The notes: generated by a model not told the origin, from the sequence alone. DNA of 64,000 nt from Rhyacophila brunnea (GCA_022495005.1 JAGYXB010001106.1:62001-126000), one strand, 5' to 3'; positions 35,140-47,419 are shown, counted from the first letter of the stretch. A program made the numbers and translations.

Positions 35140-35940
35140 ATGATGATTTTATACAAAAGTGGACAATATGTTGGATTTCCCGAGCGAAAAATTATATTAT
35201 ATATACTTACTATTTTAATAATCAATTGAGGTGCACAACCAAAAAAATGTGCTTCCTAAAATTATTGAAACACTCTTTTTCTAATTACAACATGTTAGAA
35301 ACGAATTCAGACTGTTTTATAAAAAAAAAACATTTTTCCAATATATAAGTATTTGAAAAATAGGCGATAATAATTGAAGTGTTTGCAAGGTTTGCAAGGA
35401 AAAAAAGAACCCTACCTAGTACCTATCAAATGTATTCGTAACAAAATGGTAATTTCCGTCCGTTATGTTCTTTTATTTGGGTCAAAATTTGCACGCAACT
35501 GGTGAAGTGGCTTGACTCGAAATGTTGAATTAAATGAGACGGAGACAAAATTTTGGGTCAAATTTCGGAGATTTATTTGACTATCTTATCCTCGGCTCTA
35601 TATAATTTGAACATTTCTCTGCGGCTTTTCAAGTCAGTTTCTCTGTGGTCCTGGTCCATTGATAAATTGTGATTTTATTCATTAGGATTGTTATATTTTA
35701 TGCATATCTCCAGAGACTTTACAATAATTTTCTACTTCACTAGAATATATCATTTAATAGAGCAGAAAAAAAGATTTTTCACGTTTTTTCATAATAATAA
35801 ATAAATCAGTTTAATGATGTCATTACCTGATTTAAATTTTAAAGTCTTCAATTTAAATCACTTCAGATAGCATAGTACATAAGTTATTCGTATTAATTTT
35901 GTACTATTAATGTACACTTAGTTCGAAAGCTTTTTGGTTA
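35140..35940. other. AT-rich stretch, nothing recognised
   Basis: No gene or repeat copy was recognised. Confidence 0.35.
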
Positions 35941-35941
35941 A

Positions 35942-36616
35942 GGGGGGACATGCTCGGCGTAGGTCAAAATGGAGCTTTTATTGCATTTTCAAACCATGAT
36001 TCTGGACATTCCTTAAACGTTGTAGATAATCTATTTAAATAATTTTGAAGCCTTATTATCCTTTATATTTATTTTAAATATTTGATGACTGCATAAAGTA
36101 TTTTTATTACATAAAATAGTATTCTTTTAAACCTCTTGCTCTAATGTTTTAGAATATAATCATATTTCGGTACATGAATGTGCAGTGGTGTTAAGATTTT
36201 TTACATTTATTAATTTCTAAACGCATTTATAAAACCATCAGTATAATTTATGACGAGATAATTTTAGTAAAATATTTACGATAAAAAAGTATATTGATAA
36301 TCTCTGTGATCCCAAATTTGACAAGAATTAGGCATTTTATTATTCAAAAAATCGGCAAGATTGACACATTTGAAGATGATTCTAAAGATATTTATTATAA
36401 GCTATGTCTTTAACCATTCAAGTGTGATAAACATCTTCCGAATAATGATTACTTTATAATAATTATTGACCTAAGAATAAGGTAGTGTTTTTTTGAAATA
36501 CGCCATTTCTTTTGCCATTCCCCAATGGTTAAGCTACAACATACGGCCGTAGCCATAAATTGACAAACTATAATTGAAGTAGGGAGTAAAATGATATTGA
36601 CGCGCGTGTTTGAACA
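35942..36616 (+). repeat. Dispersed repeat family F, copy 2
   Basis: Collinear with 27541-28232 from GGGGGGACATGCTCGGCG through GCGCGTGTTTGAACAT, with scattered substitutions and small indels. Confidence 0.65.
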
Positions 36617-36617
36617 T

Positions 36618-36730
36618 AATGAATATTTAAAATAAATATAAAGGATAATAAGGCTTCAAAATTATGTAAATAGATTATCTACAACGTTTAAGGAATGTCC
36701 AGGATCATGGTTTGAAAATGCAATAAACAA
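36618..36730 (-). repeat. Inverted fragment of repeat family F
   Basis: About 110 bp matches the reverse complement of 35978-36090 (CTACAACGTTTAAGGAATG, CAGGATCATGGTTTG). It abuts the right end of copy 2, so the two can form a stem. Confidence 0.65.
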
Positions 36731-36814
36731 TTATGAATAGTGAATATAATATGAATATGAATAGTTGACACTTCAACTATTCATATTTTGTTTATTGTAT
36801 TTTTTGTAACCTTT

Positions 36815-37015
36815 GACTAGATAGGTAGGTAATGGAGTTTTTACCTACTTTATTGTATTGATTCATTATATAAGCTAGAGTAAAGAGAGTTCGTTGTCAG
36901 TGTGTCTTTACCTTTGGTGAGTGTACACGGCGCCCGAAGATGCCGAATGGCGAAACCCGGGTCGCAAAAAACGACTTAAATGGAATAGTATAGAGCTTGA
37001 ATCCATTAGAATTTA
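36815..37015 (+). repeat. Dispersed repeat family E, copy 2
   Basis: TATATAAGCTAG is followed by TTGTCAGTGTG with the same TATA-to-TCA distance (about 31 nt) as at 23220-23422. Then come GGCGAAACCCGGGTCGC and AACGACTTAAATGG. Confidence 0.5.
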
Positions 37016-37019
37016 AAAT

Positions 37020-37640
37020 GGTTATTGTTGCTTTTAAAAATTCCTTATTCATTTTAAATATTCATAACGAAATTTTTAGGCGCAACTGCATTATTAGCTA
37101 ATAAATGACGATGTTTCCATTGTACATAAAACTATAATATTATATAACGCGAAAATCAGTATAAGATTTAATAACTTCAAATAGTTGTAATAGCCAGTTA
37201 GGCTGGTTAGTGAATTTGAAACTGGCAAAAGCTTCCACAAGTCAAGCAATTTGGGGAAAACTTCGCATTGCACGTTAGATGGGTTTAAATCGATGATTCC
37301 AGTCGAACAAACTCGCCTAACTCCATCACTTATGCTCTAATACGTGGGAATTTAGGTGTGAAGTTCACGCATGTTACATCAAGTCGGATTTAGGATATCT
37401 CGGTAACTAAATTACTATTATAAAAATGTAATTAAGAAATCACTATTGTTTTTTGGCAGGGTAGTTTGTGAAAAGTGTATAATGAAATCAATATAATATA
37501 ATTTTTCAAATTGTTCTCCAATTGGCTAAGTACAGTAGATTATTACAAAATGATAGTATACATTATATTAAATACTATAAGATGTTCTTTTAAACAGATA
37601 GCTATTTCCATTATAACACCATTATCAAGACTACAAAAAA
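37020..37640. other. No recognised gene
   Basis: AT-rich; no repeat copy noticed. Confidence 0.35.
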
Positions 37641-37643
37641 AAC

Positions 37644-38024
37644 TACCTCAGCTGAGGCATGGTCTAAAAAGATCGTGACTAGGCGATGCGCGGATTGCGG
37701 GTCGCGGGTGCAAATATGACGCGAACCGAACGAAATATAATTTGTCATAAAAATACAACATGCGTCCTTTTTATGTTATGTTTATTATTATATTCGTAAT
37801 AACAATAGTATATTCATTGACATGTTTTCTTTTTCAAGTACATGCGGAACGTTTTTAAGTCATCTTTACACGATTTAAGAATATATTCATCCGACTCCAT
37901 CACAAAAGAAATTGACGTGCGAACAGGTTGACTATCCTCTCCGAATGGCAACGCGCCTCGACGCAGCCGAAATTTCGTTCCACATAGTGTTGAAAATTAT
38001 TTGCCGTTTAACTTATGTACGCTC
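37644..38024 (-). mobile_element. TTAA-flanked non-autonomous element, copy C (inverted)
   Basis: Reverse complement of 595-968. The end GTACGCTC abuts TTAA (38025-38028). The other end ACCTCAGCTGAGGCATGG is slightly truncated and its TTAA is lost. Confidence 0.7.
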
Positions 38025-38375
38025 TTAAGTATAAAACTCATAGAATGAGACGAATCAATAGTAAGAATAATACTTACTTGCTTGGAAACCGTATTAATTT
38101 AAAACAATTAATATGCTTCCCTACATAGTAAAATATATAGGTACTAAACTATTCAAGACTAATAACTAATTACAATATATAACAATTTTCATTTACGTCG
38201 ATTATTCTAAAAAATACAATTCGTCACCTCAATACTACAACTAGATAACTCGATTTTCACTGTTTTTGAGTTTAGGTTTTGAATATTATTTGACGTTTCC
38301 TTCTCTACAATATGATAAAACTTGGTAAACCTGAAGTTAATGGGAACTGTATTAGTTTTGTGTTTGAAATATTAG

Positions 38376-38770
38376 GGTTACATGTAAGTTGTACGTATGC
38401 AGTTCATCGTGGGACACTTATTCGTGCGCCACAGTACGTGAAAAATGAGTTCGTATAACATTTTATCAAATGACGAGTTCTTCGTTGAACATTTCACCGT
38501 CGAATACATTTGAACGTATCTTACAAAATGTGGCGATAGTTTGCAAATAGTACTGTTCCAATTAGATTAACCCTAACCTAACCTAACCTAGTAAAGACAT
38601 CTCATAAAATTCCCCACATATTGTAGCATTAGTACAAATATACTCTACGGTGAAATGTTCAACGAAGAACTCGTAATTTGAATAAATGTTACACGAACTC
38701 ATGTTTCACGTACTGCGGCGCACGAATAAGTGTCCTGCGGTGAACTATTTACGTACAAATTTCCGGATAC
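38376..38770 (+). mobile_element. Long-TIR element with telomere-repeat core, copy 2 (perfect 10-bp duplication)
   Basis: GAAATATTAG occurs at 38366-38375 and again at 38771-38780, a perfect 10-bp target duplication. Between them is a 395-bp element whose two arms of about 140 bp pair throughout (GGACACTTATTCGTGCGCC, GACGAGTTCTTCGTTG, ACATTTCACCGT). The loop holds CCCTAACCTAACCTAACC (38572-38590). The left end is GGTTACATG and the right end CCGGATAC. An 8-10 bp duplication with long TIRs fits Mutator-like elements best, but no transposase is present. Confidence 0.85.
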
Positions 38771-39059
38771 GAAATATTAGATAACTTTAAAAGCATAAAT
38801 GCATTAAATAAATAAAATAATATATCTACAATATTAAATTAGTTCATACAATTGAACATTATTTAATTGTTTCCAATTAGACAATGCACAATTTTCCATT
38901 TTAATTTTAAATACTTAATAATTTTAGCCTAGATTTAAGTTAATCTAGTAAAGTTTTAATTTTATTTTCCCAAAAATGACTAAATCAAAGTTATCTAGTT
39001 GTAATATTGAGGTAATTAATCTTTGCTATTATGTTGCTATTACGTGTATCATTAAAAGC

Positions 39060-39175
39060 CTCAAATAGAGATACGTACGTGGCAACGCAACGCACAGGAC
39101 CGAGAGAAGTAGAAGCAGCTTGAAAAGGCCTTCGTCCAGCAGTGGATAGATTCAGGCTGATGATGATGATGATTA
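39060..39175 (+). pseudogene. RTE-type LINE 3' end with (GAT)n tail
   Basis: The frame reads DREK, stop, KQLEKAFVQQWIDSG, stop, directly followed by ATGATGATGATGAT. This is the closing segment of an insect RTE polymerase and its microsatellite tail, the part usually left by 5' truncation. The stop replaces the W usually found after DR.K/R. Units of the satellite at 61680-64000 carry the same segment. Confidence 0.75.
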
Positions 39176-39179
39176 TGTA

Positions 39180-40150
39180 CATTTTTATTCACCAAATGAA
39201 GTTAAATAGTAAATACTTCAACGGTTAAATAAAATTACAATCGTAATAAATAATTTGACTGATTATTTATTGTGGTTAATAGAAAATATTATGCGATACC
39301 TTACATGATGTTAATACTGTAGGTACTTATATTAACACATATGACGTTGATACAATTGTAAAACAAATTGCGTCGTATCTATGGTTTCTCATCTCTTATG
39401 CTGTGGAATACTGAGCAAAATTAATTACCCTAATAATTAAAGGTTAATCTATTTACATAGTACCTTTAATACCTATTAAGTAGGTACCCGAATTAAACTA
39501 ACATAATGTCGTGATGTAATGACATGTCTTGAAATTATTATAAATTTAATTTTTATTCCATAATTTATAACATCTGTGTTTTATCATTTATTTTCATATT
39601 TTAAAATTTTGTATTTTTTATTTTCAGGTGAGTTCCGGTTTTTAAAAGAAAACAGTTTCTACAACAAAGTGTGTAAGTTCTTAAAATTTTATTGTTATAA
39701 AATATTTCTAAACATAGATGAATTAATTACCCTTATATTATTAGCAATCATATTTGAGTTACGATCAGGCAGGAACTTATTAATCAAGACGTAGTATATT
39801 AGGTATTTTTACAGGTACCTTCAATCACGTGTTTTGTAATTTAATAATGTCAAGGCCACATTGAAAGATCGATAATTGACGTTATGCTAGGATAAAACGA
39901 GTAATATGGTAAATAATTAAAAAAAATGGAATGAAAAGTTTTCACATCACCACATATATATATTATAATATGTAAGTGAAACAAGATTAATGCAGGTAAC
40001 TGCTTGTTGCGAAAAATCATGAACACTTCACTGATCACTATGCTATGGATATGTATAAAATTAATGTTGTTGTTATTTACATAGCAACGTAATGTTTGGT
40101 TGATTTTTTCTCCTTCAAACACTCAAAACTATTATTAAACATAATGTCAT
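39180..40150. other. AT-rich stretch, nothing recognised
   Basis: No gene recognised. The 72- and 90-codon frames here show only A+T-driven composition. Confidence 0.35.
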
Positions 40151-40151
40151 G

Positions 40152-40672
40152 CAGTGGCTAAGGGTGGACGTAGGCTGTTAAGATTCGAAATAAATAGTAC
40201 ACACTAAACTGTGCCAGTAAAACGTGTTTTTTTTTCATTGAACTAAGCCACAGTAAATAATAGTAAAAAATATGTATTTATCTATAAAGTAGCGAAAATT
40301 TGCTATTAAACCATACATCATTTTAGATATTTTATGGGTAGAAGAACATTTTTTATTTATTATAGTTTGTCATTGGCTGGTTTTAATGAATTTTAATAAA
40401 CTAACCAACATCATCTGTAATATGTAATCATAATTCAACGAAAACAAATACGTATGAATGAAAAGGTTTACACTATTTTTGTCAGATCGCCCATATCATA
40501 CCTAAACTATTATGGTTTGGTTGAGGCAAGGTTTAATTGAATTTTAAAACTAACCAGCACCATCTTCAAACTGTATTCTTAACTCAACGAAAACATATAA
40601 GTATGACTGACAATGTTTAGTATGCACTATTAATATCGGATCTTAACAGCCTACCTCCACCCTTCGCCAATG
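40152..40672 (+). mobile_element. hAT-like MITE family A
   Basis: CAGTGGCTAAGGGTGG ... GGCTGTTAAGATTCG at the left is inverted to GGATCTTAACAGCC ... CCACCCTTCGCCAATG at the right. It includes CTAACCAACATCATCTGT at about 40402, a paralogous empty version of the site where the palindrome entered the copy at 50829. Confidence 0.75.
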
Positions 40673-40679
40673 TAACAAT

Positions 40680-41500
40680 GAGATATTTTTGAGAATAATA
40701 TTTAAAACATAACAAATTTTACAATTGCATATTTAACATTGAAGTGATTTACTCAGTTTCGTTATCAATGAACTTGTACTACTTCAATCCACACCACCTC
40801 AATTATAGAAGTATGTATTTTGATAAAACTATATAATACTGTACCTACTTAAGCGTAAATTAATAATGTTTTATGATTTAAGAAAAAGTTAAATAAAACT
40901 GATAAATAATACCTACTTTAATTTGTTTTGTTGTGAGTTTGTATTGTAATTAAAATAATTAAATAACATAATATATTCATATTTTGTACCCATATTTTAT
41001 AAACAATAAAGAACACAAACTTGTGTTGAAAAATGAAGATAAAATCGCAAATTCACTTAAATATCATGTTGACTTTATTCAAATTGTTGCCATTATTTTA
41101 ATAAAAATGAAAAGTCAAAAAAAGAATTGATAATTAAAAAGGTCCCATCTCACTTTATTAATTTGAGCTAAAATGACTGGCTGAAAAAACACTTTGTTGG
41201 ATTAATACGTTTTAAATAACAATTAGCCCGGAAATTACGATGGCGAACGTTAGACAAAGAAAATGCAAAATTTTCATATTTAAAATTTTCATTGAGTAAC
41301 TTTGAGATAATTCGTGAAATGTGGAAACAACATTTTACAACTTATTTGATTATGCAATATCTATCTCGGCTATTACATTTTAAATAATCCATGAAGCTGC
41401 TGAACCCTATAATACCATTAATTATAAAATTGTACTATAATAATTTTGGTTCCGCATAAAATGTGAAATAGTACCTAAGTTGTACTCACACCAATCGATT
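40680..41500. other. AT-rich stretch, nothing recognised
   Basis: No gene or repeat copy was recognised. Confidence 0.35.
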
Positions 41501-41504
41501 GAAT

Positions 41505-41815
41505 TCAGATAGACTCCCCAATACACTACATTTTTAAAGAGAGTTTTGAATGTGTGAGTATCCTACGAAAATGAAACAAACATTATAGACGTGCAATAGT
41601 ATGTTTTTTTTAACATTCAAATACACCAATATTGAATGAGCGTCAGTGCATAAACCGAAAGCAGTAAGTTGTCAGAATGAAGGACAAGCTTAGAATGACG
41701 TATTCTTGATACGTGTTTAAGTTTATTCCATATTATTCCACACTCGATATCGGTTGCCTGTTACTCCACACCCGATAAGTATTTCAGTTCCCAATATTTA
41801 TGTGCTGCACTACTA
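41505..41815 (+). repeat. Dispersed repeat family G, copy 1
   Basis: Shares GAGTATCCTACGAAAATGAA-type, AATGAGCGTCAGTGC, ATGACGTATTCTT and GATATCGGTTGCCTG blocks with 59785-60030 in the same orientation. No frame; class unknown. At 59785 it is followed by LINE-like sequence, so it may be a LINE trailer. Confidence 0.5.
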
Positions 41816-41819
41816 ACAA

Positions 41820-42635
41820 TTATTGTATGCCAAATATGTCAAAAATAGAATAATTTTGATAGGTTTATTACAAAAATCTAAGTAGGTATTGGAATGTCGT
41901 ACTACCAGAATTTTTTTTTGAAGATTCGGTTCCATACTACACATTTTTGTTACCATAATACATATAGGTACGTTTGTATCATAAATAAATGAAAACTGTT
42001 TTGTTTTATTAAAGAATTTGAGAAAAGTATGACGAATTATTTACTTAGTGAAAAAAATTCAATTTCAAAGAATTTTTTTCCTGCATATTATATTCTTAGG
42101 CATTATTGATTATATACGTGGTCACCTACTTATATAATATTTTCGGATATCATACATTTGCAATCAAGAAATAAATATATATAAGTAGTATAATATACAT
42201 ACACAATATTATGATATTGCCCCATACTTTTCGCTTGGAAGAGCCATAAAGTTTTATTCGATACTTACATTACCTGAACATTGATTTTATATTATATTAT
42301 ATAGGCATCAATCTATTTATGATGCCGTCTTTTCGTATATACCGTAATGCCATCGCTAGACGATATTATATCGGTTCGATTTATCTACTTATATAATGTG
42401 CATTTATTTACATGAAATATAAATTCAAGATCTATTCACGAAAGCTGAACATCACCAATCAAATATGAACATATTTAATATTACATTATATCCGAAGACG
42501 TTTACGTCTCCACTCTTATGTATGAGCTGTAAAATCTGGTGTTTAGAGTCTTCTTGTTCTGGCTATTTTATAATATATTCGTACGTGTATTAAATATTAT
42601 ATTAAAATAATTACAAGATATAGAGAACTTTTTAT
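41820..42635. other. AT-rich stretch, nothing recognised
   Basis: No gene or repeat copy was recognised. Confidence 0.35.
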
Positions 42636-42638
42636 ATA

Positions 42639-43002
42639 CAACGTTTTTAGATTGTCTGTTGAATTATTATGCTCAATATGCTCAAACTTGTCCTTGATAT
42701 GAAGTAAATAAAAAACAAACAAATATAGAATACTGAAATGTCATTTTGATTTCCATAGTAACGCACGTATATATTAATAATTTAGTTGCTAGGACCATCC
42801 ACTTAGCAACCAATAATAGTGGATTGGATTACGGATTTCTTCCGAAATAACTTTTTATACAAAACAGAATTAACTGAAAATGAATTAAATTCTACTTAAA
42901 AATGGCTAAAAGTATTAAAAGAATGCATTGGCATCGTGTTCTGATATCTCTGATATCTGACAACCACCGGACAAATAAGAATATGAGCCAATAAAAACGT
43001 TG
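42639..43002 (-). mobile_element. TA-flanked MITE family (CAACGTTTTT), copy 3
   Basis: CAACGTTTTTAGATTG and AATAAAAACGTTG are inverted ends with TA outside both. The interior is the reverse complement of 19932-20373, with a deletion near the right end. Confidence 0.7.
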
Positions 43003-43009
43003 TAATATA

Positions 43010-43790
43010 CGTCTCTACCTACTGAAATCTTTCCTTATCTTGTTATCTAGCACTATAACAGTGAGAAAACCACCATGTAAGAATTGCAACTTGAGGGCTT
43101 GATGTATTAAATGATAATAAAAAAAATCAGGTAGACACTTTATTAAATTAAAGAGCACATACTATTATAATCAACTTAAATGTTGGAATTAGGTACACTA
43201 TTATAAAATACGTTATTGCAGACTGGTCATTGCTCGGGTGAAATCTGAGAGAACGACACCATGCACCTACCTATGTAAAAAGTGCTATTTTAAGATGAAG
43301 AAAAAACTAATTTTCTCTCTGCGTTAATTTTCACCTCTTTCTGATACTTATATTATTAAGTGACTAACACGACTTAATTATTATAATAATTATCACTTTG
43401 TAAAGAAGTAATTCACGATTTTCGCTCAAAATTAGACCACATAAACCTCCGTAGGGTGAAGATTATATTAACATATTTTTTTACGAGGAATCGTTGTCAG
43501 TCATTTTGCGCAACTGATTGGGTCCTAGCACTTTATCAAATAGACGTTGAGAAAACAATATGATTTTTGTTTGCTTTTGTTTGTCGACCGCTCTACCAAC
43601 TCGCCCCCCGTGGGTACCTATTGTCACTACACGCATTTAGTTCATATAATAAATATTATCAATTAGGTAAAAATAAGTAAGTACCTACCTACTTAAATTT
43701 GTATAGTTTATTTTCCAATAACACTAGTAAATGAGTGTTTAAATTGTTATATATTTAGATGAATGTATTTCAATACAGATACTGCATTTT
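43010..43790. other. No gene; weak SINE-like patch
   Basis: 43490-43610 resembles the SINE remnant at 9370-9560 (GGGTCCTAGCACTTTATCAAA, CGACCGCTCTACCAACTCG) in decayed form. Confidence 0.35.
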
Positions 43791-43798
43791 AAATTATA

Positions 43799-43905
43799 CA
43801 CCGACGATGGCCAAGCGGTTACGTAAAAAAAATCTCTTAATACAATCTTTACCCGATAGAAGCTCCTTATGATCTTCTTAGGATTGAACATGGTGATATA
43901 TATTT
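43799..43905 (+). mobile_element. SINE S1, internally deleted
   Basis: The head CGACGATGGCCAAGCGGTTACG joins directly to the tail (CTCCTTATGATCTTCTTAGG, GAACATGGTGA). Most of the body and the B box are gone. Confidence 0.65.
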
Positions 43906-44283
43906 AAGTAAGATTTGACGATAGGTCCTTGTAATGTATTTTTTATCCTTCACATTTCTCAAATTGAGCTATTTAAGTTACACCCTGTTCGAATTTCATT
44001 GCCCTCGCTGAAAACTCGTAGCTTAATACTAAAACCTAAAATAGGTTAGTTTCCGATTGATTCTGACTTAAACTACTAGTATGGAAGGAACCACATTGAC
44101 TTGTTTACAAACGAACGATAACAATTTTTATTACTAGACACTAAACAAAAATCTTTGTAAAAAAGGTCACGTACAATTTTTAGCAATCTTATTATAATAT
44201 GTTAAATTCTTCATAAGCCAACGATAATATAATAAATATAATATTTTTTTATACTTTCACATCATATGCATGACTCTGTACGG

Positions 44284-44333
44284 TTAGGTTAGGTTAGGTT
44301 ATGTTAGGTTAGGTTAGGTTAGGTTAGGTTAGT
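44284..44333 (+). repeat. Interstitial (TTAGG)n telomere-type array
   Basis: Ten consecutive GGTTA/TTAGG units with a single change (TTATG). It has no flanking long TIR, unlike the telomere-core elements at 8615, 38376 and 57753. Confidence 0.85.
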
Positions 44334-44339
44334 ATTAAA

Positions 44340-45420
44340 ATACAATACATAATATTGTATTTTAATACAAAGTATTCTTTAAAAAAAAACTCAAATCACC
44401 GATAAAAAGTAATAAATTAGTTTTTGTAACGGAAACACATTCGAAATTCGAATATCTTTCTGTAAACCGAGACACAGATCTGAAATGTTAAATTGTATAA
44501 AACATACATATAATCAAATACTAGCATTTTTCAATAGTTTACATTGGTAATAATATGTAACTATACGTATTTCTAAATAAGGTACTAATTTTCACTTATA
44601 ATAAATTAACAAATGCCACATAATATTCTCGTAGTGAAACTAAAGCGTGTCGGTATATTGTCAATCGTGTTTTTCAATCGTTTACTTTTGACTTATCAGT
44701 GAAAGCATCCATTATGCAGTGACTCGTTTTTTCAATCCTGATGAATAACAAACTAATATACATAATATTATCGACATATTATATATTATTGTATATGACA
44801 AAAAAGATAGTTATCAGTACATATTATTAAGTATGTTTGATTTTCTTAGTTTAATATTTTCATCATACGCTCATTGCTGAGGGTGACGATAATTGAAATT
44901 AAAAACTTTGCACAGTATCTCCTAGTGAGTAATCTTGCGCTAATCTGGTATCTTTATTGATTCCTTTCTCGGATTTCTAGTAAAAATTTTCTCGAAAAAT
45001 TAAAGAATGCGTATCATGAAAATATATGAAAGACCTTCTTTAAGGCCAAGCTCTTTCGTAGAGCAACCTACCATGACCACAATTTCACAAACCGATCGAC
45101 TATCTTGCTTGTCGCATTCTCAGACAGTCTAGGTTTCAAAATCGTAGAATATAATGGAAAATTCAATACATTGACATTTTTTTTGATAGTGTTTATATTG
45201 GTGTTGTTTTGTTCCATACTATGGTGAGATAACTTATGAGTCTTATGACATTCTTGAACATCTTAATTACTCGCATCGTATTATCATTTTTGCAGCCATA
45301 TAATTTTTATAGATGTGGCTGTATACCCATTCTCAAAATTATTTGAATTGACCGAGAGACAATTAATATCGTTATCAAACGAATGGGAAAAGACCAAGTG
45401 CGTTGTATTAAAACCACAGA
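44340..45420. other. AT-rich stretch, nothing recognised before the LINE fragment
   Basis: No gene or repeat copy was recognised. Confidence 0.35.
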
Positions 45421-45425
45421 ACTAC

Positions 45426-45620
45426 GGTACATTGTTCACATTACTTGTTATCCAAGAAAAGTTCAATGGTAAACGTAACAAAGAACGACGCCACATTTCG
45501 TGGTTTAAGAACCTCCGTGATTAGTACGACTGCAGTTCCACCAAACTGTTTCGAGTAGCAGATGGCACCACAAATATCATCCTGATTAAGGTTGACCTCT
45601 GTTAGGGGATGGGATGATGA
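45426..45620 (+). pseudogene. LINE reverse transcriptase, extreme C-terminus
   Basis: The frame reads IQEKFNGKRNKERRHISWFK, then NLRD, stop, YDCSSTKLFRVADGTTNI and ILIKVDL. This matches the closing pattern of insect LINE polymerases (IQGKI.GKRG.GRR.ISWL.NLR.WFG.S...LFRAA..K..I.....NL). A TAG stands where W is expected. The fragment is dead and 5'-truncated. Confidence 0.8.
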
Positions 45621-45819
45621 TGTATTCATTCAAGCGATTTGAACCATAGTATGTTGAAATAAAATTTAAATTCTGGACTAATAATTAACGCCCACAATTT
45701 ATTCATCTTAGCCATTTTACAAGAAAGTTTCTTTCTATTTCACAATGACTGTTACTCATTCACCCAACCAATAATACTTACAATTTGGATTCGAATATGC
45801 ATTGAAATAATTAAATAAT

Positions 45820-45905
45820 ACATAAATGTCAATTTGCCAGACGCGGGATTCGAAACTGCCCCACGACTTGCGGTTTCAGAAGTGGGTATTTCACCCTTCC
45901 ATTAC
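45820..45905 (-). mobile_element. SINE head, tRNA-like, minus strand
   Basis: The minus strand reads GGTGAAATACCCACTTCTG (A-box region) then GCAGTTTCGAATCCCGCGTC (B box), followed by TGGCAAATTGACA. Confidence 0.55.
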
Positions 45906-46084
45906 ATATTCCATTATCTAACTTAATGCATAGTTTATTAATAAAATACACGTAAAATACCTATATTAATTATTATCGTAGCAATAAACACATTAATGTA
46001 ATATGCTCTGAGAAATAAATAAACATGTATGTGGTTATATATGTACATATATATTATGTATACAATATATAAGTCTTAACCATT

Positions 46085-46375
46085 GCCACTAAAGCGACAA
46101 CCCGAGGCAATGTTGCGGATGTAAGGTAATGACCCTGGATATTTTATGTGTGGGCTGAGGAAGGTGGTCGTCTGTTGGTTGTAGGGAAGCCCTAGCGGAA
46201 CCATCGCGGCCTGGGCTGGAGGATTAGGCTCCCCACCTCATGATTGATGGATACGGTCAGGAATCACCAACTGCTACGCGCTATGTTAACATATCTGCGT
46301 TCACAGTTGGGAAAAAGGCTTTGATGTATATAGTGCTAAATTTAGCCGATTTGTGGATGGAGGAAAATAGTGGGT
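46085..46375. other. GC-richer block, possibly a retroelement 5' leader
   Basis: The block includes GGGCTGAGGAAGGTGGTCG, GGGAAGCCCTAGCGGAACC, GGCTGGAGGATTAGGCTCC and GGTCAGGAATCACCAACTGC. The composition differs from its flanks, as in LINE 5' leaders. No frame follows it, and there is no copy in the window. Identity not established. Confidence 0.3.
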
Positions 46376-46693
46376 GACAAGCTAGTACATACCTATCATA
46401 CTTAGGAGCCTGTATTCAGGCAAAATTAAATTTCATAATATAATTATTATGTTGAAGTAGAATATCTAATAAAAAAAACTATCTAGGGAGAGTACTTAAT
46501 CGAATTTGAATTTAATTTATTTAAGTTTTGTTGTACTATTAAATTTAAGTCGTTTTATGCGACCCGTGTAGTAATGACAATTTTATGTGCTTACTGAATT
46601 TATATTAATTAATAGTGAGTATTGAGTAGGTATCTAATGTATCTGCTACGGGTTTTTACAAATATACCAAAAAGTTTTTATACTTGATCCTTT

Positions 46694-46861
46694 ACACATA
46701 GTAGGTAAAAAGATGTTTACCTTATTTTATTGTATTAATTTATTATATAAACGAGAATTAATTCTATTTGTTGACAATGTTCATTCACCATTGATGAAAT
46801 GAGATGTCGCGAAAAACGACTCAAAAGGAATAGGTAGTACAAAACTTAAATCGATTAATAT
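46694..46861 (+). repeat. Dispersed repeat family E, copy 3 (diverged)
   Basis: TTATTGTATTAATTTATTATATAAAC and GTTGACAATGTTCATTCACC are followed by GCGAAAAACGACTCAAAAGG. The initiator TCAGT seen in copies 1 and 2 is changed here to ACAAT. Confidence 0.45.
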
Positions 46862-47410
46862 ACTATTTCGTTTATTCTACGAATAATTCACAAGATTTGA
46901 TATTCAATATCCATAATTTTAATACACCTCTATTTTTTTTTTAAATGTGATATAAAGCACATTGGCGCGGATTCAGTGCTTACAGATTCATGTCCCACCG
47001 GGCGCCATGTGTTTTCAAGTTTGTATATATCTTAGGTATTTTCAAATTATGTACGTTCAAAACTTATATCAATTATAATCTAATTAATTGATAAAGCAAC
47101 TTGTGTAAGTAAGTGCCTATCGTGAAATAGAGGGTACAATTATTCATTCTCACACGGCTTTCCAATACATACATAATTTGAAAACACTCGAAAAATATAA
47201 TCACTAGAAAAAAATCTTCTGTTTTAAAATACAAAAGTCGATTGCCAAAAAGTAAAATACTTTATAAGCGCTTCAGAAAGTAACGTAAAAACACTAGTTT
47301 ACTTTGTATCAATTAGTAGGTCAAGTATTTTCAAATTATCTATGTTCAATAAAACAATGTTACGTTCCTCAATCTCGCGAATTACTCGTTGAAAAAAAAA
47401 TAGTTTATTA
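46862..47410. repeat. Fragments of repeat S2 in both orientations
   Basis: 46862-46925 matches the S2 block TTATTCTACGAATAATTCAC. 47162-47240 matches the GAAAACACT...AAAAAATCTT block. 47340-47410 is the inverse GTTCAATAAAACAATGTTAC. A degraded tRNA-like patch lies at about 46960-47020. Confidence 0.45.
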
Positions 47411-47419
47411 GGAATTAAG

